Shown here: positions 37,045 to 44,669 of the stretch, in pieces | Numbering within the stretch: position 1 is the stretch's first letter | Layout of the letters: each line of letters begins with the position of its first letter | Assembly: GCA_018064605.1 (NCBI GenBank) | Contig: JAGHUX010000007.1 | Coordinates: forward strand, 62,001-126,000 | Source: Candidatus Limimorpha caballi | Lineage (GTDB): Bacteria; Bacteroidota; Bacteroidia; Bacteroidales; F082 | Direction: 5' to 3' | DNA: 64,000 bases | Translations under genes and position numbers: made by a program | The notes under the pieces: generated by a model | Told to the model about the DNA's origin: nothing | The model's database searches: none | What the model saw: the letters and a program-made list of their open reading frames with translations, nothing else

Positions 37045-37461
37045 ATGGAAGAACTACAGAGATTTTTACAGACAATCAACGAAAACGGAATGTTGTGGCT
37101 TCTTGAAGCCAAGCCGGGTCTTTTTGCAATGCTCGAAGACGGAAACGAAAACTCTTACGTGGCGGTCTATGCCACCGAAGATGACGCGAAAGCCAGCATC
37201 AGCGACGACTGGGCCGACTACACCGTCGCCAACATGAGCCTCGCCGAGTTCATCGGCTGGACACGTGAACTCGACGAGGACAAGATCGGCATCGCGGTGC
37301 CGGCGGGTCCCGAAGGGCAGATTCTGCCGATCCCCTCGAAGATAATGCGTCAGATGCTCGGCGGCCAGGACAAGTCCGACAAGGAGCTGGTGGGCGAGGA
37401 GTTCTACGACGAGGACTGGGCCGAGCCGATGCCGGAAGACTGGGAAGAGGACGAGGAATAG
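37045..37461 (+). CDS. DUF2750 family protein
   Basis: 138 residues. LWLLEAKPGLFAMLEDGN, YVAVYATEDDAKAS, DDWADYTVANMSLAEFIGWTREL and IGIAVPAGPEGQ fit DUF2750. Strongly acidic C-terminus (EDWEEDEE). Function unknown. Although it follows RhuM by 2 bp, its GC-rich codon use resembles the core genes rather than RhuM. Confidence 0.75.
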   Translation: MEELQRFLQTINENGMLWLLEAKPGLFAMLEDGNENSYVAVYATEDDAKASISDDWADYTVANMSLAEFIGWTRELDEDKIGIAVPAGPEGQILPIPSKIMRQMLGGQDKSDKELVGEEFYDEDWAEPMPEDWEEDEE

Positions 37462-37506
37462 AGTAGGAGTATTCTGCGTGCAATCTGCGAGATTAGCGTG
37501 CCCGAA

Positions 37507-38748
37507 TCATTCCGCCTCGATTTTGAACCTCACCAATCTCAACGGATTCCCTTCGCATTTTTTAAGTTCCTGAATGCCATAGAAATAGCCGTTGTGAAAC
37601 ACAAGCCGTTTCTTTGTTATCGCAAGGTCATAGTCGTTGCATCTCAAAGTGTTTTCGGAAATCGTCTTCCCGTTTTTCACATGATAGACGTGGAACGAGT
37701 TTTCGCCGGCTTTCTTGGCCTCACCGAAGAAAAAGATGTTTTCGCCGCCGCTTATCGCAATCGTGAACCATCCCATGCCAAACGGTTCTTTTATCTCGTT
37801 TAGTCCTTTTTCGTATCTGGAAATCAAGTCGTTAAGACTGCGAGTGTTTCTTTTACGGTATTTTTTATCGGTGATTTCATCGACTTCCGACAGGCATTCC
37901 TTAAGATATGAAATCCTCTCCTTTTGATAATTTAGTTGTTCTTCTACTGACAGATAGTTCTGATTCCAGTCATATCGTTGCCCTGAAATCTTATTTCCCT
38001 GAAAGTCAAATATTTTGATTGTCGGTTCTGTGGGGCAGGAAATCAAAAGTCTGTCATCAACTTTTAAAATGTTAATTGAAAAATCCATTTCCCGTTTTCT
38101 GGATTCTGATGCGTTGGTGAAGCCGTTTTCGTCCCAAAACTCGCTGAAATCCCTGAATTTGTCGTAGATAATCGTGTCTTTTTCTGTGTTGATGTCAAGT
38201 ATTGAGACGAAATATCTATGCTTTTTCCCCCACGATGTTGAACCGTAAATCGCGATGTGGCTGTCGTCTAAAACGAGCATGTCCGATGTGCCGTAATGTA
38301 TTCTTATAACTTTAACAATCAATCCGTTACTGTCAAAGAAATAGATGTCGCCCATCATGTTTGCTTGCGTGAAAAACAGTCCGTTTATATAACCGAACGC
38401 CTGCTTGATGTTCTGCGGTTTCCTGTCAGGGTCGGCGAAATGCAGTGAAATGTCTTTCTGGAACTTGCCGTCGGAGTCGAAGAGCGAATACTGGTTTCTC
38501 GTTGCGTGGCTGACAATGGCCTTGCCGTCATCGTAAATGACCAATTTTTTCCTCAAGCCAATGGCCGTGCCGTCGAATTCGTCGTAATAACTTTCAAAGA
38601 TTTTTTCCCAGTCGTTGCCCGCGCCGTAAGTGTCGTCAGCGACGAGATTGATGATTCTGTTTTTTTGAAATATTTCAGTAACCGATTGTGCATCAACGAT
38701 AAAACTTGATGCGAATAAAAATGTCAATAAGAAAATGTGCTTTTTCAT
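37507..38748 (-). CDS. Secreted protein, probable six-bladed beta-propeller type
   Basis: 413 residues with a signal peptide (MKKHIFLLTFLFASSFIVDA). Repeating short beta motifs (YDDGKAIVSHATRNQYSLFD, FDSNGLIVKVIRI, IKIFDFQGNKISGQRYDW) suggest a propeller like the 6-bladed proteins common in Bacteroidales. A helical insertion lies at ~270-320. It is the third gene after an ECF sigma factor and its anti-sigma factor (18 bp from the latter), so it may be the target or sensor of that system. Fold assignment is by motif only. Confidence 0.6.
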   Translation of the reverse strand: MKKHIFLLTFLFASSFIVDAQSVTEIFQKNRIINLVADDTYGAGNDWEKIFESYYDEFDGTAIGLRKKLVIYDDGKAIVSHATRNQYSLFDSDGKFQKDISLHFADPDRKPQNIKQAFGYINGLFFTQANMMGDIYFFDSNGLIVKVIRIHYGTSDMLVLDDSHIAIYGSTSWGKKHRYFVSILDINTEKDTIIYDKFRDFSEFWDENGFTNASESRKREMDFSINILKVDDRLLISCPTEPTIKIFDFQGNKISGQRYDWNQNYLSVEEQLNYQKERISYLKECLSEVDEITDKKYRKRNTRSLNDLISRYEKGLNEIKEPFGMGWFTIAISGGENIFFFGEAKKAGENSFHVYHVKNGKTISENTLRCNDYDLAITKKRLVFHNGYFYGIQELKKCEGNPLRLVRFKIEAE

Positions 38749-38766
38749 TTTTGAAAATTTTAATAA

Positions 38767-39195
38767 TTAATAATTCTGATAAGTGTCAAAAACCGCAAGA
38801 TCTTGTTCCGGGAACGGTTTGTTGGCGTCGTAATCGTCGATTGTGTAATAGTCGAAAATGAATTCATTGCAGTTGGTTTTCGGCTTTGAAAATTTAATGA
38901 TAAGTAAAACCAAAATCATCGCGCAAGCCGTTGATAATGAAGATATAATCGCAATTTTTAAAGTCTTTTTCTTTTGATTGTGCTGCCTTTTCAAGACAAA
39001 TTCCGGAATCGGAATTTCATCTGAAGCCAACGAATCCAATGATGATTTTATCTTTTCTGAAAAATATTTCCGTTGCTCAATCTGGTGTCTGCAAAGTTCG
39101 CAGTTTTCAAGATGAGCGTCGGCTTCTTTCGCTTCAAATTCCGAAAGCTCGTTGTCTATATACTTTTGTATCAATGAGTTATCAAGATGTTTCAT
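38767..39195 (-). CDS. Anti-sigma factor with zinc-finger (zf-HC2) domain
   Basis: 142 residues. The N-terminal HxxxCxxC zinc-binding anti-sigma domain lies in EAKEADAHLENCELCRHQIEQ. One membrane segment (IAIISSLSTACAMILVLLII) is followed by a short periplasmic tail. It should hold the co-encoded ECF sigma factor at the membrane. Its start overlaps the sigma gene stop by 4 bp. Confidence 0.85.
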   Translation of the reverse strand: MKHLDNSLIQKYIDNELSEFEAKEADAHLENCELCRHQIEQRKYFSEKIKSSLDSLASDEIPIPEFVLKRQHNQKKKTLKIAIISSLSTACAMILVLLIIKFSKPKTNCNEFIFDYYTIDDYDANKPFPEQDLAVFDTYQNY

Positions 39196-39647
39196 TTCGC
39201 TTGTTTTTTGAGTTTGTCGATGATTCTTTCCAATGTCTTTCCGATGGAAGTGAATTTTATTCCGGTTATCTCGGCCATTTCCTTGTAGGAATAGCCTTCG
39301 CTGTACAAAACTATCACTGACTTTTCTTTCGTGTCAAGTTTGTCAATCAGATTCAAGATATTTGTTGTATCGGTTTGATTTTCAATTGGAATGTCTTTTA
39401 AATTATCATCTGTTCTGACGATTTTTGAGTTTTTCCGTTTAAAATCCACACCTTTATTAATAGTGCTTCTGATGAGCCAGTTTTTCGTGTCGTTGATGAC
39501 TTTCCTGTTGTTCATCGCGAAGTAGTAGGCGGTGAAAACGTCCTGCACCACGTCTTTTGCGCTTTCGGAATCCTGTAGCATTTTCGCCGCAATCCTGAAA
39601 AGTTTCGGGTAAAAGTTTCGATATGTCGTCTCAAATTCTGAGTTCAT
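39192..39647 (-). CDS. RNA polymerase ECF sigma factor
   Basis: 151 residues, typical ECF length. Region 2: FRIAAKMLQDSESAKDVVQDVFTAYY. Region 4: LDTKEKSVIVLYSEGYSYKEMAEITG. It directs polymerase to an unknown regulon when freed from the anti-sigma factor. First gene of a sigma/anti-sigma/secreted-protein operon. Confidence 0.92.
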   Translation of the reverse strand: MNSEFETTYRNFYPKLFRIAAKMLQDSESAKDVVQDVFTAYYFAMNNRKVINDTKNWLIRSTINKGVDFKRKNSKIVRTDDNLKDIPIENQTDTTNILNLIDKLDTKEKSVIVLYSEGYSYKEMAEITGIKFTSIGKTLERIIDKLKKQAK

Positions 39648-39740
39648 CGTTGAAATTTTGATATATGACGTTTGAAGCGTGCATTTTGTGACAAAATTAC
39701 AAATTAATTTTTCAAGGAAATGACATGATTTGTGATGCTT

Positions 39741-39865
39741 ATTCGGTCGAAAAAGTGTAAAATTTTTGAAATATTCGGTGGAAAAAATGTAACGTTTTTA
39801 AATTATTCGGTCGAAAAAGTGTAAAATTTTTGAAATATTCGGTTGAAAAAGTGTATTTTTGCAGC
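39741..39865 (+). repeat. Four tandem 32-bp repeats upstream of a DUF4143 ATPase gene
   Basis: Units start at 39741, 39773, 39805 and 39837 with exact 32-bp spacing, each beginning ATTCGG. Units 1 and 3 are identical over all 32 bp; unit 2 has several substitutions; unit 4 merges into the promoter. The TTTG of unit 3 (39829-39832) can serve as -33 element for the -7 box TATTTTTG in unit 4 (39854-39861), 21-bp spacer. The array therefore looks like an iterated operator or duplicated promoter. Confidence 0.88.
39854..39861 (+). promoter_or_regulatory. Bacteroidota -7 box (TATTTTTG) for the first DUF4143 ATPase
   Basis: Exact consensus within the fourth repeat unit, in the context AAAAAGTGTATTTTTGCA. 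The promoter of the next ATPase gene has almost the same context (AAAAAAGTGTATCTTTGCA). Confidence 0.7.
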
Positions 39866-39886
39866 CTGAATCTTAAATGCTCGCTT

Positions 39887-41287
39887 ATGCTGAAACGAAA
39901 AATAGAATATGACTTGTTGAAATGGAAAGATACTACTAATCATAATCCTTTGATAATCAGAGGAATTAGACAGTGTGGGAAAACGTATATTATCAGACAT
40001 TTTGCGCAGAAGCATTATAAAAGTGTTGTTTACATGAATTTCATGTTGCAACCAGACAGAATGAACGCCTTTACTGGCACTAAAGATGTTGATGTTATTC
40101 TGATGAATTTGTCAACAATGATGCCTGAAGCGAAATTTATACCGAACGACACTTGTTTGATTTTTGACGAAATACAGGACTGCCCGGATGCCAGGACGGC
40201 ATTGAAGTCGTTCAAGGAAGACGGAAGGTTTGATGTGATTGCAACAGGTTCGCTGCTTGGTGTGAAAGGTTATGGCGAAAAACATAAAAAAGAAAATAAT
40301 AAAACGCTATGGAAGAATTCCATAGCTGTTGGATATGAACAGATTATTGATATGTATCCTCTTGATTTTGAAGAGTTTTTGTGGGCCAATGGGATTGGTG
40401 ACAACGTTATCGGGAAGCTTAGGGAGTGTTTTAAAAAGGAAGAACCTGTGCCGGAAGGCATTCATCAGACTTTCATGCAATTGCTGTACCGTTACGTCGT
40501 TGTCGGAGGTTTGCCTGCCGTCGTGAACAGATTCATTGAGACAAAGCATATCGGACAGGTGGCGAAGGTGTTAAAATCAATCATATCAGAATATGAAGAT
40601 GACATGGTGAAATATGCTGATGACAAGGACAAATCACATATCCGAGAGTGTTTTGAGTCTGTTCCGCATCAGCTTGCGAAAGAGAACAAGAAATTTCAGT
40701 ATTCGTTTGTCAAAAAAGGTGGAAGAGTCTCACAATATGAAGGCAGTCTGCAATGGTTGGAGGATGCAGGCGTGGTGCGCAGATGCTATAACACATCAAT
40801 AACGGAGTTGCCGTTATCCGGCAATGCAAAGGACGATTGTTTCAAAGTATATACTACCGACATTGGTTTGCTGATGGCAATGCTTGACTCCGGAACACGC
40901 ACAGAGGTGCTTCAAGGTAATCTGTTGGGTTACAAAGGTGCGATTTTTGAGAATCTCATGGCCGATTTCTTGTGTAAAAAAGGCTGTAAACTTTATTATT
41001 TCCATAAAGATTCTGGTCTCGAACTTGACTTTCTGGTAAGTTACAAGGGAGAATGTGTGCCGTTGGAGGTGAAGGCGAAATCCGGCAAGGCCAAAAGCCT
41101 GTCAACCGTTTTGAGCCACAAGGAACATTATCATGTCAGCAACGCCATGAAATTCGGCAATTACAATATCGGTCGCGAAGGTCCGTTACTGACACTGCCT
41201 TTGTATATGGGCTTCTTTCTCGATTTTGAGGATGACGATATAATTCTCGACGATTTGCCGATTGATGAGATTAATGAAATGGTGTGA
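39887..41287 (+). CDS. AAA ATPase with DUF4143 nuclease-like C-terminus, copy 1
   Basis: 466 residues. Walker A RGIRQCGKTY, Walker B TCLIFDEIQDCPDA, sensor-like VIATGSLLGV, then DUF4143 with YTTDIGLLMAML. The C-terminal PD-(D/E)XK-like motif is LELDFLVSYKG then CVPLEVKAKSG. The family is widespread in gut bacteria and archaea; function is poorly known, and links to nucleic-acid processing or toxin-like behaviour have been suggested. The ATG at 39887 follows the -7 box by 25 bp. A second copy lies 385 bp downstream. Confidence 0.88.
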   Translation: MLKRKIEYDLLKWKDTTNHNPLIIRGIRQCGKTYIIRHFAQKHYKSVVYMNFMLQPDRMNAFTGTKDVDVILMNLSTMMPEAKFIPNDTCLIFDEIQDCPDARTALKSFKEDGRFDVIATGSLLGVKGYGEKHKKENNKTLWKNSIAVGYEQIIDMYPLDFEEFLWANGIGDNVIGKLRECFKKEEPVPEGIHQTFMQLLYRYVVVGGLPAVVNRFIETKHIGQVAKVLKSIISEYEDDMVKYADDKDKSHIRECFESVPHQLAKENKKFQYSFVKKGGRVSQYEGSLQWLEDAGVVRRCYNTSITELPLSGNAKDDCFKVYTTDIGLLMAMLDSGTRTEVLQGNLLGYKGAIFENLMADFLCKKGCKLYYFHKDSGLELDFLVSYKGECVPLEVKAKSGKAKSLSTVLSHKEHYHVSNAMKFGNYNIGREGPLLTLPLYMGFFLDFEDDDIILDDLPIDEINEMV

Positions 41288-41376
41288 ACATAACTTGGGC
41301 TGTGATTTATCCGGTAGAAATGTGTCGAAGAATGAAATTTTATGGTTTCAGGAATTGATGAAAATTTAAAATTGCA

Positions 41377-41384
41377 TATTTTTG
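41377..41384 (+). promoter_or_regulatory. Bacteroidota -7 box (TATTTTTG) in front of a short reading frame
   Basis: Exact consensus 18 bp before the ATG at 41403. Confidence 0.5.
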
Positions 41385-41402
41385 CAAAAAATACAAAATA
41401 TC

Positions 41403-41615
41403 ATGAAAATTGATTTGTCCATAAAAGCGGCTGCAGTTCAGTTCCTGCTGTCATGTATTATGATATATCAAGCGCAAAATGCTAATATTCAGGGTGTTAT
41501 GATTCATCGCGAAACAGCAGACTGTACGAAGTCGCGTTGGAGTGAGAAACTAATATTTTTTATTAGTAAACCATCCTTTTACCTGCAAAAAAGTGTATCT
41601 TTGCACGAAAATTGA
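41403..41615 (+). CDS. Short hypothetical reading frame, possibly a gene remnant
   Basis: 70 residues starting MKIDLSIKAAAVQFL. It has a well-placed -7 box, but the frame runs through the promoter of the next gene (41596-41603), which argues that its 3' part is not original. The N-terminal half contains a hydrophobic segment (AAAVQFLLSCIMIY). No family recognised. It could be a truncated gene left by rearrangement between the two DUF4143 ATPases. Confidence 0.25.
   Translation: MKIDLSIKAAAVQFLLSCIMIYQAQNANIQGVMIHRETADCTKSRWSEKLIFFISKPSFYLQKSVSLHEN
41596..41603 (+). promoter_or_regulatory. Bacteroidota -7 box (TATCTTTG) for the second DUF4143 ATPase
   Basis: Consensus match. The context AAAAAAGTGTATCTTTGCA is nearly that of copy 1. 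Confidence 0.65.
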
Positions 41616-41672
41616 GTGCTGAAAAATGTGGTAAAACACTAAAATTAGGTGCTAAAAAATGTTTTAAATATT

Positions 41673-42953
41673 ATGGAAAGACTTGCAATACAACAACTTG
41701 TAGAGTGGAAGAATAAAAAAGACAGAAAACCGCTTGTTTTGAACGGTGCGAGGCAGGTCGGAAAGACGTGGTTGCTCCGTGAATTTGCACGTCGTGAGTA
41801 CAAAAAGGAGGCGTATGTTGTGTGCAGGAAAAACGATGTTGTCAGACAGATTTTCTCGCAAGACTTCAATGTCGAAAGGATTTTGCGGGCTTTGCGGGCT
41901 TTGACATCTGTTGACATAACACCTCGCGACACACTTATTATACTTGATGAGGTGCAGGATGTTCCGGAAGCCATCGAATCACTGAAGTATTTTTGCGAAG
42001 AAGCCCCTGAATATCATATCGCTGTGGCAGGCTCAATGCTCGGGATTTCAATCCATGAGGGAGTGTCGTATCCGGTTGGGAAAGTCGATGAACTTGATGT
42101 GTTCCCTATGAGTTTTGAGGAATTTCTTCTCGCAAAAGGCGAAAACGAGGCATGTAAGCTGTTGCTTGAAAAAGATTTTGCCACGACAAATCTTGTTCAT
42201 GAGAAATATGTCGATTTGCTCAGGCAATACTATTATGTGGGCGGAATGCCGGAGGTTGTAAAAGAATATGTCGAGACCGGTGCGCTAAAAAATGTCAGAA
42301 ACAAACAGACGGCGATCCTGCATGGGTATGAACGTGACTTCTCAAAACATGCTCCGAAAGAACAACTTGAAAGAATCAGGATGGTGTGGAAAAGCATTCC
42401 GTCGCAACTTTTCAAGGAAAACAAAAAGTTCATTTACGGTGCTTTGCGCAAGGGCGCAAGAGCCAATGATTTTGAGATTGCGATTCAGTGGCTTGTCGAT
42501 TCGGGATTGGTTTACAGGGTGTCTCGATGCACCAAAATCGCTTTGCCACTTGGTATTTACGAGGATTTTTCATCGTTCAAGCTTTATATTGTTGATGTTG
42601 GGCTGCTCGGCGCAGTGGTTAAGACCGAGCCTGTTCAGGTTCTTGTGAACAATAATGTTTTCACGGAATACAAAGGCGGCATGACTGAACAATACATTCT
42701 GCAACAGATGAAGAGTCACGGCGTTGAACCGATTTTTTATCATAAAACAGATGACTCCCGACTTGAACTTGATTTTGTAATCCAACAAGAAACGGCAGCG
42801 TTACCGATTGAGGTGAAAGCCGAAACGAATGTAAGAGCTAATTCTTTGACTGTGCTACTCAAAAACACACCTGAACTTCGTGCCGTGCGATTCTCAATGT
42901 TGCCATACAAGGAACAAGACCAGATGACAAACATTCCGCTTTACGCAGTTTGA
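41673..42953 (+). CDS. AAA ATPase with DUF4143 nuclease-like C-terminus, copy 2
   Basis: 426 residues. Walker A NGARQVGKTWLL, Walker B LIILDEVQDVPEAIE, AVAGSMLGI, DUF4143 core (YIVDVGLLGAVV), and the C-terminal LELDFVIQQE then PIEVKAETN motif. It is clearly diverged from copy 1 but of the same design. The ATG at 41673 is preferred over a GTG at 41649. AT-rich, as are its neighbours, consistent with an accessory region. Confidence 0.88.
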   Translation: MERLAIQQLVEWKNKKDRKPLVLNGARQVGKTWLLREFARREYKKEAYVVCRKNDVVRQIFSQDFNVERILRALRALTSVDITPRDTLIILDEVQDVPEAIESLKYFCEEAPEYHIAVAGSMLGISIHEGVSYPVGKVDELDVFPMSFEEFLLAKGENEACKLLLEKDFATTNLVHEKYVDLLRQYYYVGGMPEVVKEYVETGALKNVRNKQTAILHGYERDFSKHAPKEQLERIRMVWKSIPSQLFKENKKFIYGALRKGARANDFEIAIQWLVDSGLVYRVSRCTKIALPLGIYEDFSSFKLYIVDVGLLGAVVKTEPVQVLVNNNVFTEYKGGMTEQYILQQMKSHGVEPIFYHKTDDSRLELDFVIQQETAALPIEVKAETNVRANSLTVLLKNTPELRAVRFSMLPYKEQDQMTNIPLYAV

Positions 42954-43046
42954 AGACGAACTGATTGAAAAACAATTGAATGACTCTTTGCTGTTTGTGA
43001 GATTTATGGTGAAAACGAATGATTTATCAGAAATCTTTCTTGTCTC

Positions 43047-43252
43047 TTAAGGTGGGTTCTATAAATTAATTTCCTGTGATTTTGAGTCGATTTTCGAGCA
43101 GATTGCTGTGCAGAAAGAGGGCGCATAGCGGGCTATGCAACCGATTGATAAACAGCAAGATGCCGAAAAGCGGCCAAAAGCACTGGAAAAGAAATTTTAA
43201 ATTTTTCATATTATTTTGCGTTATTTCGTTGAATTTATAGAACTCACCTTAA
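43047..43252. mobile_element. MITE-like element (206 bp) with 21-bp terminal inverted repeats
   Basis: Ends 43047-43067 and 43232-43252 are inverted repeats matching at 20 of 21 positions, both starting TTAAGGTG. There is no coding capacity inside. An internal perfect hairpin GCATAGC-GG-GCTATGC is at 43123-43138. This is the form of a non-autonomous derivative of an insertion sequence. I do not assign a family. The 370-bp gap between the ATPase and mcrC contains nothing else that I can identify. Confidence 0.65.
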
Positions 43253-43322
43253 ATCTTTTTCGCTTTTTTTAAGTCTCTGATGTAGATGTATCTAACAAAA
43301 AATGTAAAATGAAAATGTCATG

Positions 43323-44669
43323 TCAGAATTCCTTCCTTAATCGGTTCTCCGAATCATGTATTATATTCATGAAATCTTTCCATGACTGCGCCGATTGCGG
43401 CACATGAAACGGGATGACCGACAATGTCCCTTCATAACCTGTTAGTTTGAACTTTTGAGGCTTGGATTGTTGCTCAAAAGGATAAATATATCCGCCGTTT
43501 TCCGCTTTCCTGCAATACATATAGGTTACAACCTGATACAAATCTTCGCGACTAACTCCTTGATTTAGATGTTTGTATTTTGCGTCAATGATGTAATTTT
43601 CTTTCCAAAAATCAGGATATAACTTTCGAGAATTTCTATCAATTTGCTCGCCATCAGAAAATGAGTCGTCAGCTTGAGGTTTCTCAAACATTGGCAAACC
43701 GCCTTCCGACTTTTTATTTTGAGGATGATTGAAATTCAAAGGTTTAAGTATTGTGCTCAAATATTCTTCCCAAAGCCAAGCTCCATCAAACAGAACCCCA
43801 TATACTTTATCCTTTTCCTGCCCGAATTTGATGGCTTCGTGACGCAAAATCTGCAAGCAAAGTCTTTGCAGATGAGCGTATTCCGTGAAGTAAGGATGTT
43901 TGAGTGGACGCAAATTATCGTTGATAACACGTTGCCGATTTTGATATGAATAGGAAGGTGTAGCCATCGTTATTTGAGAAACGCAATTTCGGGTCTCATC
44001 ATCGTTTGTCAGAATAATACGGCCTTGTTCTTTGTGCTTGATGTATTCAATGGTGTGTCGGATCAGTTGCGTCAACTCGTTGTCGTAACTGTGCTCGCGG
44101 GCAGAATAGGCGATGGTTCCGCGAAAAGGGATGTTCTGGCGCAGATGACGACTGATGTCGATAGGTCCTTTGAGATTGGCGTCGTTGTACTCGTTCCGCT
44201 TGTATTTCTTGAAAAGTCCTTGTGCCAAAGCCTTTTTAAGAAAATGGGGAAAAAGATAAAGCAGAAAGTCAAAAACAGGTTCTTTTGACAGTGAATGTTT
44301 GATATCGAAAAGATTGATACTAAACACTTTCTGCAACATATAATGAAGAAAATAGTCATCGGTATTCTGCTTGTCAAAACGGGAACAAATGTCCAATTGA
44401 GTTTCGTTCACGCCAACAAAACCCATAATGTTTCCGGTTTTGATATTTTCGTCTTGCAACGAAATGATTTGCGACTCGCTGATTTCATCCTCACACGAAT
44501 AAAAGTCGCGGGGGAACAACAACAAGTTGGGATTGTCGTAAAGTGACAATTTTGAGATTGGCACATTGGCAATCCGTTCCAAATTCTTCAGGTCGGCTAT
44601 AGAAGCATCTTGGCCGACCTTTTGAAAATGAATCCAATCGTGGTTATCCGTTATTCTCAGGCGACTCAT
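43323..44669 (-). CDS. mcrC: McrC-like subunit of a McrBC type IV restriction system
   Basis: 448 residues. The N-terminal part binds McrB in known systems. The C-terminal PD-(D/E)XK nuclease has YPDFWKENYIIDAKYKHLNQG, with Asp and DAK as the presumed catalytic residues, followed by EDLYQVVTYMYC. It overlaps the mcrB gene by 26 bp, indicating tight coupling. The complex cleaves DNA carrying modified cytosine or other non-canonical methylation; the exact target cannot be read here. Confidence 0.88.
   Translation of the reverse strand: MSRLRITDNHDWIHFQKVGQDASIADLKNLERIANVPISKLSLYDNPNLLLFPRDFYSCEDEISESQIISLQDENIKTGNIMGFVGVNETQLDICSRFDKQNTDDYFLHYMLQKVFSINLFDIKHSLSKEPVFDFLLYLFPHFLKKALAQGLFKKYKRNEYNDANLKGPIDISRHLRQNIPFRGTIAYSAREHSYDNELTQLIRHTIEYIKHKEQGRIILTNDDETRNCVSQITMATPSYSYQNRQRVINDNLRPLKHPYFTEYAHLQRLCLQILRHEAIKFGQEKDKVYGVLFDGAWLWEEYLSTILKPLNFNHPQNKKSEGGLPMFEKPQADDSFSDGEQIDRNSRKLYPDFWKENYIIDAKYKHLNQGVSREDLYQVVTYMYCRKAENGGYIYPFEQQSKPQKFKLTGYEGTLSVIPFHVPQSAQSWKDFMNIIHDSENRLRKEF

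Noticed and set aside
37463-37500. Further copy of the ATTCGTG repeat family after the DUF2750 gene
   Set aside because: Only loose similarity (CTGCGTGCAATCTGCG); units are not in register.
39741-39868. CRISPR array
   Set aside because: The 32-bp units abut with no spacers, have no palindromic repeat and no cas genes; they are tandem promoter repeats.
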